This document shows positions 24,887-34,404 of a DNA stretch of 64,000 nt, piece after piece. Numbering within the stretch: the stretch's first letter is position 1; each line of letters opens with the position of its first letter. Made by a program: the position numbers and the translations under genes. The notes under the pieces were generated by a model that saw only the letters and a program-made list of their open reading frames with translations, made no database searches and had not been told where the DNA came from. The stretch is from Polaromonas sp. (GTDB taxonomy: Bacteria; Pseudomonadota; Gammaproteobacteria; Burkholderiales; Burkholderiaceae_C): contig NZ_JAQSDL010000090.1 of assembly GCF_029945895.1 (NCBI RefSeq), positions 62,001 through 126,000 of the forward strand, given 5' to 3'.

Positions 24887-26587
24887 ATGCCGCACAGCGT
24901 CTCTCTCATCAGCACCATTGCCGCCGGTCTGGGCCTGGCCCTGATCTTCGGTTTTATCGCCGCGCGCATGAAGCTCCCCTCGCTGGTGGGGTATCTGTTT
25001 GCGGGTGTGCTGATCGGTCCCTTCACACCCGGCTTTGTGGCGGACGCCGCGATCGCCAGCCAGCTGGCCGAGATCGGCGTGATGCTGCTGATGTTTGGTG
25101 TGGGTCTGCATTTTTCACTCGACGACCTGCTGGCCGTGCGCAAGATTGCCGTGCCCGGTGCCGTGGTGCAGATGACGGTCGCCACCGCGCTGGGCATGGG
25201 CCTGGCGCACTGGTGGGGCTGGAACCTGGGCGGGGCGCTGGTGTTCGGACTGTCGCTGTCGGTGGCCAGCACGGTGGTGCTGCTGCGTGCGCTGGAAAGC
25301 CGTGGCATTCTGGACTCGGCCAACGGCCGCATCGCCGTCGGCTGGCTGGTGGTGGAAGACCTGGCCATGGTGTTGGTGCTGGTGTTGTTGCCGCCGCTGG
25401 GCGGCTGGCTGTCCGGCCAGGGTGAGGCAGATGCCAACGCCTTGTGGAAAACGCTGGGCATCACCCTGCTGCAGGTCGGCGGCTTTGTTGCGCTGATGCT
25501 GGTGGTGGGCCGGCGCTTTTTCCCCTGGGTGCTCTGGCAGGTGCAGCGCACCGGTTCGCGCGAGCTGTTCACCCTGTGTGTGGTGTCTGCGGCTGTCGGC
25601 ATTGCCTTTGGCGCGACGGCACTGTTTGGTGTGTCGTTTGCACTCGGTGCATTTTTTGCCGGCATGGTCATGCGCGAGTCGGAGTTCAGCCACCGTGCCG
25701 CGGAAGAATCCCTGCCGCTGCGCGACGCGTTTGCCGTGCTGTTTTTTGTCTCGGTCGGCATGTTGTTCGACCCCTGGGTCATCGTCGAGCGGCCGCTGCA
25801 GGTGCTGGCGGTCGTCGCCATCATCGTGATCGGCAAGTCGCTGGCTGCTGCTGCGCTGGTGATGGCCTTTCGCTACCCATTGAACACGGCACTCATGGTA
25901 TCGGCCAGCCTGGCGCAGATCGGCGAGTTTTCCTTCATCCTGGTGGCCATGGGCGCCTCGCTGGGCCTGCTGCCGCCCGAAGGCCAGAGCCTGGTGCTGG
26001 CCGGCGCCCTGATCTCGATTGCGCTGAACCAGCTGGTGTTCAAGTCGGTCGAGCCGCTGCAGCGCTGGATACTGGCCCGATCAGCGCTGGCCCGCAAACT
26101 CGAGGCACGTGATGATCCCACGGCCGAACTGCCCGCCAGTACCGAAGAAAAATACCTGTCGCGCCAGGTGGTGCTGGTTGGCTACGGCAGGGTGGGGCAG
26201 CGTATTGCGCAGGCGCTGATGGCGAACCAGCTTCCCTTTGTGGTGGTTGAACAGAACCGCGAAGTCGTCGAAAGACTGCGGTCACAAGGGCTGATGGCGG
26301 TGTCGGGCGACGCGGCGGAACCCGTGGTGCTGGTGCAGGCCCATATCGCCAATGCCCGCATGCTGGTGATCGCCACGCCCGACACCCTGAACGTGCGGCA
26401 GATGATCAACACCGCCCGCACGCTCAACCCGGCGATCGAAATTGTGGTGCGCACCCACAACGAGGCCGAAGCCAGACTGCTGGAGAGCGAAAACGCCGGC
26501 AAGATATTCCTGGGTGAGGAAGAACTGGCGCACTCCATGACGCGCCATGTGCTCGAGCGCTCCGCCATCGAGCAACCACCCACGTGA
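24887..26587 (+). CDS. Monovalent cation:proton antiporter, CPA2 family (YbaL/KefB-like)
   Basis: A 566-residue inner-membrane protein with about twelve hydrophobic segments over residues 1-390, including LVGYLFAGVLIGP and SLSVASTVVLLRALE. A cytoplasmic RCK/TrkA-N nucleotide-binding domain starts near residue 425 (VVLVGYGRVGQRIAQAL), and FLGEEELAHSM lies near the end. These proteins exchange K+ or Na+ for protons or export K+ under gating by nucleotides or thiols. It resembles YbaL more than glutathione-gated KefB, judged by overall pattern. The RNase H gene overlaps its stop (GTGA). Confidence 0.88.
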   Translation: MPHSVSLISTIAAGLGLALIFGFIAARMKLPSLVGYLFAGVLIGPFTPGFVADAAIASQLAEIGVMLLMFGVGLHFSLDDLLAVRKIAVPGAVVQMTVATALGMGLAHWWGWNLGGALVFGLSLSVASTVVLLRALESRGILDSANGRIAVGWLVVEDLAMVLVLVLLPPLGGWLSGQGEADANALWKTLGITLLQVGGFVALMLVVGRRFFPWVLWQVQRTGSRELFTLCVVSAAVGIAFGATALFGVSFALGAFFAGMVMRESEFSHRAAEESLPLRDAFAVLFFVSVGMLFDPWVIVERPLQVLAVVAIIVIGKSLAAAALVMAFRYPLNTALMVSASLAQIGEFSFILVAMGASLGLLPPEGQSLVLAGALISIALNQLVFKSVEPLQRWILARSALARKLEARDDPTAELPASTEEKYLSRQVVLVGYGRVGQRIAQALMANQLPFVVVEQNREVVERLRSQGLMAVSGDAAEPVVLVQAHIANARMLVIATPDTLNVRQMINTARTLNPAIEIVVRTHNEAEARLLESENAGKIFLGEEELAHSMTRHVLERSAIEQPPT

Positions 26588-27027
26588 CGCCGCCCTGGAC
26601 GATTTACTCCGACGGCAGCGCGGTGCCCAACCCGGGTCGCATGGGTCTGGGTGCCGTGCTGGTCGCGCCTGACGGTACGCGGCACGTGCTTTCGACGGCG
26701 ACGGATGCGCGGGGCTGCAACAACGAGGCAGAGGCGAGGGCGCTGATGGTGGCGCTGCGCGACGCACAGTCGCGCGGGGCAACGGCGTTGCAGATTTACA
26801 GCGACAGCAGTTTGCTGGTGGCGCAACTGGGCGCTGTGAACGTGCCTCCTGTGGTGCGGCTGGCGACGCTGTACGAGGAGGTGAGGGCCTTGCTGGCGAC
26901 CTTCGGCCAGACTTCGCTGCACTGGATACCACGGCACCGCAATGGCGAGGCCGATGCGCTGGCCCGCGCTGCCCAGGGCCTCCTGCCAAAGAGGCCGGTC
27001 AGGTCATCGAAGAAAAAACGGCGCTAG
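26584..27027 (+). CDS. RNase HI-family protein
   Basis: A 147-residue ribonuclease H fold. The acidic active-site residues are Asp10 (IYSDGS), a Glu in CNNEAEARAL, an Asp in IYSDSSLLV and a C-terminal Asp in GEADALARA. It lacks the basic handle of E. coli RnhA and is closer to archaeal/YpdQ-like RNases H. It should cleave RNA in RNA-DNA hybrids. The GTG start overlaps the antiporter stop by four bases. The basic C-terminal tail (RSSKKKRR) may aid nucleic-acid binding. Confidence 0.85.
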   Translation: MTPPWTIYSDGSAVPNPGRMGLGAVLVAPDGTRHVLSTATDARGCNNEAEARALMVALRDAQSRGATALQIYSDSSLLVAQLGAVNVPPVVRLATLYEEVRALLATFGQTSLHWIPRHRNGEADALARAAQGLLPKRPVRSSKKKRR

Positions 27028-27065
27028 GGCCCGGCATCCAGGCCGGGCGACCCCACATGCCGGCG

Positions 27066-28754
27066 TCAGAGCACCTCGCTGGCAAAATCAGCCAGGCGTG
27101 AACGTTCGCCGCGCGCCAGCGTGATGTGCCCGCCGTGCGGCCAGCCCTTGAAGCGGTCCACGGCGTAGGTCATGCCGGACGAACCTTCTGTCAGGTAAGG
27201 CGTGTCGATCTGCGCGAGGTTGCCCATGCAGATGATCTTGGTGCCGGGGCCGGCACGGGTGATCAGGGTCTTCATCTGCTTGGGCGTCAGGTTTTGCGCC
27301 TCGTCGATGATCACGTACTTGTTCAAAAAGGTGCGACCGCGCATGAAGTTCATGCTCTTGACCTTGATGCGTGAGCGGATCAGCTCGTTGGTGGCGGCGC
27401 GGCCCCATTCGCCGGAGCCGCTGTCGTTTTTGCCCAGCACTTCCAGGTTGTCGTCGAGCGCGCCCATCCAGGGGCCCATTTTTTCTTCTTCGGTACCGGG
27501 CAGGAAACCGATGTCTTCACCGACGCTGACGGTGGCGCGGGTCATGATGATCTCGGTGTAGCGGCGGTCGTCCAGCACCTGGGTCAGGCCGCTGGCCAGG
27601 GCCATCAGGGTCTTGCCGGTGCCGGCCGTGCCGGCCAGGGTGACGAAGTCGACTTCCGGGTCCATCAGCAGGTTCATCGCGAAGTTCTGTTCGCGGTTGC
27701 GGGTGGTGATGCCCCAGACCGAATTCTTGAGGTGGGTGTAGTCCTTCAGTGTCTTGAGCACGGCGGTCTTGGCGCGGATCTCGGTCACGCGCGCATACAG
27801 GGGGGGTTCGCCGGGCGCCTCGAAAAACACGAACTGGTTGATCAGCAGGCTGCCGACGATGGGGCCGGTGATGCGGTAGAAGGTGTGGCTGCCTTGCTGC
27901 CAGCTTTCGATGGTCTTGCTCTGGCGCGTCCAGAAGTCCGCCGGCAGGGCGAGCGAGCCGGCGTACAACATGTCGCCGTCTTCCAGCGTCTTGTCGTTCT
28001 GGTAGTCATCGGTGGCCAGGCCCAGGGCGCGAGCCTTGACGCGCATGTTGATGTCCTTGGACACCAGCACCACTTCGCGCGGCGCGTATTCCTTGCGCAG
28101 CGCCTCGACCACGCCGAGAATCTGGTTGTCGGCCTTGCCCTGGGGCAGGCTCATGGGCAGGGAGTAGTCCAGCGGCTTGGTCTGGAAAAACAGGCAGCCA
28201 CCGGCCTCCTTGTGCCCGGTGGTGTCGAGCTTGAGGCCCTTGGCAATGTCGGCGCCGCTGGTGCCGGCCAGCGCGTCGAGCGTGCGGCTGGTCTGGCGGG
28301 CATTGCGCGCGACTTCGGTCATTCCTTTTTTGTGGCCGTCGAGCTCTTCAAGCACGATCATGGGCAAAAAGATGTCGTGTTCCTCAAAGCGGAACAGGCA
28401 CATCGGGTCATGCATCAGCACGTTGGTGTCGAGCACAAACAGCTTGGACGGTCCCGTGTGCCGTGGTTTTTTCGCCTTGGCCACAGGTTCCGGACGGACG
28501 GCAGCCTGCGGTTCCTTGTGGTAACTGACTGTATCTTTCGCCTGGCGCGCGGGCTCCTTGGGCAGATTGGCGGCCGGGTGCATGGCCTCGCCACCGCCGG
28601 AGCGGCTGTCAAACAGGTCCAGTGCTGCCGTTTTGTGCGCCGGCCCGGCGTGCTCCGTTTTTCGCGTTGTCTTGGCGTGTGAGCGGACCGGCGTTTCCAG
28701 AGCGTCGGCAGAGAGCAAGGCGGCACGTTTGGTCGGGGCGGGTGGCAAGGGCAT
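27066..28754 (-). CDS. PIN-PhoH ATPase/ribonuclease (PhoH2-like)
   Basis: A 562-residue fusion. A disordered basic N-terminus of about 100 residues precedes a PIN nuclease domain (KLFVLDTNVLMHDP with the first catalytic Asp, then VLEELDGHKKG). A PhoH P-loop ATPase domain follows, with Walker A GTAGTGKTLMA and Walker B YVIIDEAQNLTP. PIN-PhoH proteins are RNA-unwinding ribonucleases in some bacteria. It is a single gene converging with the RNase H gene. Confidence 0.9.
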   Translation of the reverse strand: MPLPPAPTKRAALLSADALETPVRSHAKTTRKTEHAGPAHKTAALDLFDSRSGGGEAMHPAANLPKEPARQAKDTVSYHKEPQAAVRPEPVAKAKKPRHTGPSKLFVLDTNVLMHDPMCLFRFEEHDIFLPMIVLEELDGHKKGMTEVARNARQTSRTLDALAGTSGADIAKGLKLDTTGHKEAGGCLFFQTKPLDYSLPMSLPQGKADNQILGVVEALRKEYAPREVVLVSKDINMRVKARALGLATDDYQNDKTLEDGDMLYAGSLALPADFWTRQSKTIESWQQGSHTFYRITGPIVGSLLINQFVFFEAPGEPPLYARVTEIRAKTAVLKTLKDYTHLKNSVWGITTRNREQNFAMNLLMDPEVDFVTLAGTAGTGKTLMALASGLTQVLDDRRYTEIIMTRATVSVGEDIGFLPGTEEEKMGPWMGALDDNLEVLGKNDSGSGEWGRAATNELIRSRIKVKSMNFMRGRTFLNKYVIIDEAQNLTPKQMKTLITRAGPGTKIICMGNLAQIDTPYLTEGSSGMTYAVDRFKGWPHGGHITLARGERSRLADFASEVL

Positions 28755-28824
28755 GGTGCTTGAAGCTCACAGTGTTAAGGAGACGTCTGTCAATCCGGTT
28801 CTCGGGCGCATGGCGGCGTTGCGC

Positions 28825-28872
28825 GGTGCTCGGAATCCTCATGCACCCAAGTGCATTCCGGTTCCTGTGCTC
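28825..28872. repeat. Imperfect inverted repeat with ATGCAC-CCAA-GTGCAT core
   Basis: Arms reading roughly GGTGCTCGGAAT and ATTCCGGTTCCTGTGCTCC fold around a perfect 6-bp core stem. It occupies the 310-bp gap between the PhoH and peroxiredoxin genes. Apart from this repeat and the terminator that follows, I see nothing in the gap. It looks like a dispersed repeat of this bacterial family (recollection, not proven here). Confidence 0.55.
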
Positions 28873-28935
28873 CGTGCGCCTCGCCTGGCATCCCGACCAT
28901 CGAATTTCAAGAGGCCTCCCAAGGTTCAAAAAGCG

Positions 28936-28967
28936 AAAAAGCCGCCTGGAGGCCAGGGCGGCTTTTT
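28936..28967. terminator. Rho-independent terminator after the peroxiredoxin gene
   Basis: AAAAAGCCGCC and GGCGGCTTTTT flank a 10-nt loop. It is usable on both strands; on the minus strand it lies about 97 bp beyond the peroxiredoxin stop codon. Confidence 0.85.
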
Positions 28968-29064
28968 CGGTGGGCGCAGTCGCTAAGGTCAACAGCATGA
29001 AGTCATTATGCACGACTGGCGTGACATGAAGAACGGCTTCTGACGACGCGGCGAAAGGGGCTTT

Positions 29065-29541
29065 TCAGGCCGCTTTTTTCAGTGCCTTGACGGCCTTGAG
29101 CACGTCGTCCACATGGCCGGGTACTTTCAGCCCGCGCCACTCTTCCTTGAGCATGCCGTCGGCGCCCACAAGAAAGGTGCTGCGTTCGATGCCTTTGACC
29201 TTCTTGCCGTACATGATCTTGTTCTTGACCACGCCGAACATGTGGCACATTTTTTCTTCGGTGTCGGCAATCAGCTCGAAGGGAAGCTCCAGCTTGGCCT
29301 TGAATTCGTCGTGCGATTTCATGTTGTCGCGCGAGACGCCGAACACGGTGGCGCCGGCCTTGACGAAATCCTTGTAGCGATCGCGGAACTGCATCGCCTC
29401 TGTGGTGCAGCCTGGGGTATTGTCCTTGGGGTAAAAATACAGGACCACCACGTGACCCAGATGGGTTTGGTTGGAGACTTTGACGCCGCTTGTGGCGTTG
29501 GCTTCAAATTCCGGGAGTGGTTTGTTGACGACGACTGCCAT
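29065..29541 (-). CDS. bcp: Thioredoxin-dependent peroxiredoxin (Bcp/PrxQ)
   Basis: This enzyme reduces hydrogen and organic peroxides. It has 158 residues. The peroxidatic Cys45 is in YPKDNTPGCTTEAMQF. The resolving Cys found five residues later in many Bcp proteins is absent (Met), while another Cys at about 99 (EEKMCHMFG) could resolve or the enzyme may be 1-Cys. ATG 29541 has an AGGGG ribosome site and gives MAVVVNKPLPEFE; the frame extends 30 codons upstream without support. Confidence 0.92.
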   Translation of the reverse strand: MAVVVNKPLPEFEANATSGVKVSNQTHLGHVVVLYFYPKDNTPGCTTEAMQFRDRYKDFVKAGATVFGVSRDNMKSHDEFKAKLELPFELIADTEEKMCHMFGVVKNKIMYGKKVKGIERSTFLVGADGMLKEEWRGLKVPGHVDDVLKAVKALKKAA

Positions 29542-29660
29542 ACTGCGTGGACCCCTGAAAAGTAATTGTGATAGGTCGTTGGCTTTGACTGCAAAAATTG
29601 AGCCAAACCCCCGACGTTGCACCAAATGCAACCCTAGATTTTACCCTGAAAGCCAGCGGC

Positions 29661-30062
29661 CTAGCCTTGGGCGCTATCCGGCGGCTCAATCAGCAGGGCG
29701 GTCAGCACGATCCGGCCTTCGCCTGCGAGGATGTTGTAAGTGCGGCAGGCCGCCAGCGTGTCCATGGTTTCCATGCCGATGCGCGCGGCCATCAGGCTGC
29801 GCAAAAAGGCAGGCGGCGCAAAACGCAGGCGGCTGCCGCTGCCGAAAATCACCAGCTCGGGCCGGATCTCGGCCAGGCGCTCGAAGTGCGCTGGCGTGAG
29901 GTCTTCGAAACGCGCGCAGTCCCAGGTGAACTTCTCACCGCGTGAGCCGATGACGATGCTCTGCTCGATTTTCTCGGCCACCCCCTGGTTGCCCAGGCCT
30001 ATCCATCCGGGGCCGTAGCCAAGAATGGATTGAACGTCGAGGCGGTCGGGCTGTAATTTCAT
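29661..30062 (-). CDS. Mth938-domain (DUF498 / NDUFAF3-like) protein
   Basis: A 133-residue single-domain protein with the family segments FTWDCARFEDLTPAHFE and ELVIFGSGSRLRF and a C-terminal AACRTYNILAGEGR. Mitochondrial relatives assist complex I assembly; the bacterial role is undefined. It is a separate gene 119 bp upstream of bcp on the same strand. Confidence 0.82.
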   Translation of the reverse strand: MKLQPDRLDVQSILGYGPGWIGLGNQGVAEKIEQSIVIGSRGEKFTWDCARFEDLTPAHFERLAEIRPELVIFGSGSRLRFAPPAFLRSLMAARIGMETMDTLAACRTYNILAGEGRIVLTALLIEPPDSAQG

Positions 30063-30211
30063 GCGGTGTTCAGGAGGGGTGGTGGGGGCTGCCGGCCAGG
30101 GAAATTGCGGTTTTATGTGGTCAAATTATAGATTCCGTCCCAATTTCCGCTCATCCCTGCGTCCCTTGCGCCTTTGCAGGCTTTACGTTTGCTGAAGAAC
30201 GACCACAGACC

Positions 30212-31471
30212 ATGAAATTGATCACCAAATCGGCCAAACTGGCCAATGTGCTTTACGACATCCGGGGCCCCATCATGGATGCCGCCAAGCAGATGGAGGA
30301 GGAAGGGCAAAAACTCATCAAGCTCAACCTCGGCAATCTCGCGGTGTTCGGTTTTGACGCGCCTGAAGAAGTCCAGCAGGACATGATCCGCAACCTGCCG
30401 GCCTCGGCGGGTTATTCGGACAGCAAGGGCATTTTTGCGGCGCGCAAAGCCGTCATGCACGAAACGCAGCGCCAGGGCATCAAGGGCGTGACGCTGGACG
30501 ACATCTACCTCGGCAACGGCGCGAGCGAGCTGATTTCCATGGCGACCAACGCCTTGCTGGACAACGGCGACGAGCTGCTGCTGCCGTCCCCCGACTACCC
30601 CCTGTGGACGGCTTCCACCAGCCTGGCGGGCGGCACGCCGGTGCACTACCTGTGCGACGAGGACAATGGCTGGATGCCGAATCTGGCCGATATCCGCGCC
30701 AAGATCACGCCCAAGACCAAGGGCATCGTGGTCATCAACCCGAACAACCCGACCGGTGTGCTGTATTCCGACGAACTGCTGCGCGGCATCATCGAGATCG
30801 CGCGCGAACACGGCCTGGTGATCCTGGCCGACGAGGTCTACGACAAGGTGCTGTACGACGGTGTCAAACACACCGCGATCGCCAGCCTGTCCACCGACGT
30901 GCTGACGCTGACCTTCAACTCCCTGTCCAAGAGTTACCGTTCCTGCGGTTACCGGGCCGGTTGGCTGGTGGTGTCCGGTCCGAAAAAGCAGGCGCAGGAC
31001 TACATCGAGGGCCTGAACATGCTGGCCAACATGAAGCTGTGCTCCAACGTGCCGGGCCAGTGGGCCATCCAGACCGCGCTGGGCGGCTACCAGAGCATCA
31101 ACGACCTGACCGGCGAGGGCGGCCGCCTGCGCCGCCAGCGCGACCTGGCTTACGAGCTCATCACCGCGATTCCCGGTGTCAGTTGCGTCAAGCCGAGTGC
31201 GGCGCTCTACATGTTTCCGCGGCTTGATCCCAAGGTCTACCCGATCACCGACGACCGCCAGTTTTTCCTCGAGCTGCTCAAGGAAACCAAGGTGATGCTG
31301 GTGCAGGGCACCGGTTTCAACTGGGCGGCGCCGGACCACTTCCGCATCGTCTTCCTGCCGCATGAGGAAGACCTGCGCGAGGCGATTGGCCGGATTGCCA
31401 AATTCCTCGAAAGCCGCAGGAAGAACATGCAGCCGGCCAGCGCGCCGGTCGCCGAATCCCTTCTGAAATGA
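30212..31471 (+). CDS. Fold-type I aminotransferase, alanine-synthesising (AlaA/AlaC-like)
   Basis: A pyridoxal-phosphate aminotransferase of 419 residues. The PLP lysine is in FNSLSKSYRSCGYRAGW, and NPNNPTGVLYS, LADEVYDKVLYDG and FRIVFLP are standard class I/II motifs. The overall pattern resembles E. coli AlaA/AlaC, which make alanine from pyruvate and glutamate. It lies 10 bp upstream of hom and is probably co-transcribed with hom, so a role in aspartate- or methionine-family amino acid supply is likely. The exact substrate is not decided. Confidence 0.85.
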   Translation: MKLITKSAKLANVLYDIRGPIMDAAKQMEEEGQKLIKLNLGNLAVFGFDAPEEVQQDMIRNLPASAGYSDSKGIFAARKAVMHETQRQGIKGVTLDDIYLGNGASELISMATNALLDNGDELLLPSPDYPLWTASTSLAGGTPVHYLCDEDNGWMPNLADIRAKITPKTKGIVVINPNNPTGVLYSDELLRGIIEIAREHGLVILADEVYDKVLYDGVKHTAIASLSTDVLTLTFNSLSKSYRSCGYRAGWLVVSGPKKQAQDYIEGLNMLANMKLCSNVPGQWAIQTALGGYQSINDLTGEGGRLRRQRDLAYELITAIPGVSCVKPSAALYMFPRLDPKVYPITDDRQFFLELLKETKVMLVQGTGFNWAAPDHFRIVFLPHEEDLREAIGRIAKFLESRRKNMQPASAPVAESLLK

Positions 31472-31481
31472 CCCGAACGAC

Positions 31482-32819
31482 ATGACATCAATGAATCTGA
31501 AACCGATCAAGGTAGGCCTGCTGGGCATGGGCACCGTGGGCAGCGGTGTGTTCACCGTTTTGAAGCGCAACCAGGAAGAAATTTTCCGCCGCGCCGGCCG
31601 CAGCATCGAGATCGCCATGGTGGCCGACCTCGACACCGTACGCGCGCAGGCGGCGGCCGGTGCCGGCGTGACGGTGGTGGCCGATGCCCGGGCCGTGATT
31701 GCCAACCCTGAGATCGACATCATCATCGAGCTGATCGGCGGCTACGGCATTGCCCGGCAACTGGTGCTGGAAGCGATCGCCGCGGGCAAACATGTGGTCA
31801 CGGCCAACAAGGCCCTGCTGGCCGTGCACGGCACCGAGATTTTTGCGGCCGCGCACCAACACGGCGTGATGGTGGCGTTCGAGGCTGCCGTCGCCGGTGG
31901 CATTCCCATCATCAAGGCGCTGCGCGAGGGCCTGACGGCCAACCGCATCGAATGGATTGCCGGGATCATCAACGGCACGACCAATTTCATCCTCAGTGAG
32001 ATGCGCGACAAGGGCCTGGACTTCGACGTCGTGCTGAAAGAAGCGCAGCGCCTGGGTTACGCCGAAGCCGACCCAACCTTCGACATCGAAGGCGTGGACG
32101 CGGCGCACAAGGCCACCCTGATGTCGGCGATTGCCTTTGGCATCCCGGTGCAGTTCGACAAGGCTTACGTCGAAGGCATCACCAGGCTGGGCGCGCAGGA
32201 CATCAAATATGCCGAGCAACTCGGCTACCGCATCAAGCTGCTGGGCATCACCAAGCGCACGGCCAGAGGCGTCGAGCTGCGGGTGCACCCCAGCCTGGTG
32301 CCGGCCAAGCGCCTGATCGCCAATGTCGAGGGCGCCATGAACGCCGTGATGGTGCAGGGCGATGCCGTCGGCACCACCCTGTATTACGGCAAAGGCGCCG
32401 GCAGCGAGCCGACCGCCAGCGCGGTGATTGCCGACCTGGTGGACATCGCGCGCCTGCACGGCGCCGAGGCCGCGCAGCGCGTGCCGCACCTGGCCTTCCA
32501 GCCGCAGTCCATGAGCGACATGCCGGTGCTGCCCATGAGCGAGGTGGTCACCAGTTATTACCTGCGCCTGAATGTGGCCGATGAGGCCGGCGTGCTGGCC
32601 AAAGTCACCGGCATTCTGGCCGAGGCCGGCATCAGCATTGACGCGATGCTGCAGCGCGAGGCCGACGAGGTTGGCGGCGAAGGCTCGACCCACACCGACC
32701 TGATCATCCTGACGCACGACTGTGTCGAGGCGAAGATGAATGGAGCCCTGGCCCAGATGCAGGCGCTGCCGACCGTGCTCTCGCCCATCACGCGCATCCG
32801 CAAGGAAGAACTGGCCTGA
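31482..32819 (+). CDS. hom: Homoserine dehydrogenase
   Basis: This enzyme reduces aspartate semialdehyde to homoserine with NAD(P)H, at the branch to threonine and methionine. It has 445 residues. An N-terminal dinucleotide fold (VGLLGMGTVGSGVF) is followed by the catalytic domain with GIINGTTNFILSEM. A C-terminal ACT domain (YLRLNVADEAGVLAKVTGIL) suggests feedback inhibition by threonine. ATG 31482 or 31491 could be the start; neither has a strong ribosome site. It is between an aminotransferase and thrC. Confidence 0.95.
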   Translation: MTSMNLKPIKVGLLGMGTVGSGVFTVLKRNQEEIFRRAGRSIEIAMVADLDTVRAQAAAGAGVTVVADARAVIANPEIDIIIELIGGYGIARQLVLEAIAAGKHVVTANKALLAVHGTEIFAAAHQHGVMVAFEAAVAGGIPIIKALREGLTANRIEWIAGIINGTTNFILSEMRDKGLDFDVVLKEAQRLGYAEADPTFDIEGVDAAHKATLMSAIAFGIPVQFDKAYVEGITRLGAQDIKYAEQLGYRIKLLGITKRTARGVELRVHPSLVPAKRLIANVEGAMNAVMVQGDAVGTTLYYGKGAGSEPTASAVIADLVDIARLHGAEAAQRVPHLAFQPQSMSDMPVLPMSEVVTSYYLRLNVADEAGVLAKVTGILAEAGISIDAMLQREADEVGGEGSTHTDLIILTHDCVEAKMNGALAQMQALPTVLSPITRIRKEELA

Positions 32820-32826
32820 ATATGTA

Positions 32827-32894
32827 CAGCCCCCACGTTCACTACGTTCTCTGCCCCCCGAGGGGACGCTCATTGCCCTACGGGCGGCCGGGCG
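32827..32894. repeat. GCCCCC-CGA-GGGG dispersed repeat, copy 2, in the thrC leader
   Basis: A shortened copy of the element at 19527. It runs almost to the thrC start codon, so the thrC ribosome-binding region (GGGCGAGCA) lies at its edge. Confidence 0.7.
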
Positions 32895-32898
32895 AGCA

Positions 32899-34326
32899 AT
32901 GAAGTATTTATCGACCCGCGGCCACGCGGATCGCAAGCAGTTCTGCGAAATCCTGCTCGAGGGCCTGGCGCCCGACGGTGGCCTGTACCTGCCTGAGACC
33001 TATCCGCAGGTCGATGCCGCCATGCTGGAGAAGTGGCGCGCCATCTACCGCGACTCGGGTTACGCCGACCTGGCTTTTGAAGTGCTGTCGCTCTACATCG
33101 ACGACATCCCGGCCGCCGACCTCAAGGCCATCTGCGAGAAGACCTACACCGAGGAAGTGTTCGGCACCCAGGAGATTGTTCCGCTGCGCCAGCTCGAGCC
33201 CGGCCTGTATCTGGAGGCCCTGTCCAACGGCCCGACCCTGGCCTTCAAGGACATGGCGATGCAGCTGCTGGGCAACCTGTTCGAGTACGAACTGGCGCGC
33301 CGCGGCGAAGAGCTCAACATCCTGGGCGCCACCAGCGGCGACACCGGCAGCGCGGCCGAATACGCGATGCGCGGCAAGAAAGGCGTGCGCGTCTTCATGA
33401 CCTCGCCGCAGGGCCGCATGAGCCCCTTCCAGCAGGCCCAGATGTTCAGCCTGCAGGACGCCAACATCCACAACATCGCGATCGAAGGCGTGTTCGACGA
33501 CTGCCAGGACATCGTCAAGGCCGTGTCCAACGACCTGGATTTCAAGCGCAAGTACAAGATCGGCACGGTCAACTCGATCAACTGGGCCAGGCTGTTGGCG
33601 CAGGTCGTCTACTACTTCGCAGGCTATTTCCAGGCGACCACAACAAGTGATCAGCGGGTCAGCTTCACCGTGCCCTCGGGCAACTTCGGCAACGTCTGTG
33701 CCGGCCATGTGGCGCGCATGATGGGACTGCCGATTGAAAAGCTGGTGGTCGCCACCAACGAGAACGACGTGCTCGACGAGTTCTTCCGCACCGGCGTGTA
33801 CCGTGTGCGCGCCAGCGCCGACACGCATGAAACCTCCAGCCCGTCGATGGACATTTCCAAGGCCTCGAACTTCGAGCGTTTTGTGTTCGACCTGCTGGGC
33901 CGCGACGCCACACGCTTGGCCGACCTGTTCGGTGCGCAGCTGTCCACGCAGGGCCGATTCGATCTGAGCGGCGACACGACCTTTCAGTCGGCCGCCCGGC
34001 ACTACGGCTTTGCCAGCGGCAAAAGCACCCACGCCGACCGGCTGCAGACAATTCGCGACACCTACGCGCGTTTCGGCACCATGATCGACACCCACACGGC
34101 GGACGGCCTGAAAGTCGCGCGCGAACACCTCTCGGCCGGCGTGCCCATGATCGTGCTGGAGACCGCCTTGCCGATCAAGTTTGCCGCCACCATCGAGGAG
34201 GCGCTGGGCCAGTTGCCGCCGCGGCCCGCCCGCTTTGAAGGCATCGAGGCCCTGCCCAAACGTGTGCAGCTCATGCCGGCCGATGCGGCGGTGGTGCAGG
34301 CCTACATCGCCAGCCATGTGGACTGA
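32899..34326 (+). CDS. thrC: Threonine synthase
   Basis: This PLP enzyme converts O-phosphohomoserine to threonine. It has 475 residues, the long proteobacterial/fungal type. It begins MKYLSTRGHAD and has the PLP lysine in GPTLAFKDMAMQLLG, the phosphate-binding GATSGDTGSAAEY motif, and VPSGNFGNVCAGHVARMMG. The start is placed by the conserved N-terminus. The frame remains open far upstream through the repeat. It follows hom in a threonine operon; no thrB kinase is in the window. Confidence 0.95.
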   Translation: MKYLSTRGHADRKQFCEILLEGLAPDGGLYLPETYPQVDAAMLEKWRAIYRDSGYADLAFEVLSLYIDDIPAADLKAICEKTYTEEVFGTQEIVPLRQLEPGLYLEALSNGPTLAFKDMAMQLLGNLFEYELARRGEELNILGATSGDTGSAAEYAMRGKKGVRVFMTSPQGRMSPFQQAQMFSLQDANIHNIAIEGVFDDCQDIVKAVSNDLDFKRKYKIGTVNSINWARLLAQVVYYFAGYFQATTTSDQRVSFTVPSGNFGNVCAGHVARMMGLPIEKLVVATNENDVLDEFFRTGVYRVRASADTHETSSPSMDISKASNFERFVFDLLGRDATRLADLFGAQLSTQGRFDLSGDTTFQSAARHYGFASGKSTHADRLQTIRDTYARFGTMIDTHTADGLKVAREHLSAGVPMIVLETALPIKFAATIEEALGQLPPRPARFEGIEALPKRVQLMPADAAVVQAYIASHVD

Positions 34327-34330
34327 ATTG

Positions 34331-34382
34331 GCCTGCAGCCCTTTTCCCATGGGCGTGAGCAGCTATATTGTTGATAGCAAAT
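34331..34382 (-). repeat. ATAGCTGC-type repeat between thrC and mobB
   Basis: GCAGCCCTTTTCCCATGGGC, then GTGAGCAGCTATATTGTTGATAGC. It is the same family as the copy at 23841 and fills most of the 78-bp gap. Confidence 0.68.
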
Positions 34383-34404
34383 CAGGATTGGCCAAAGACA
34401 GTTT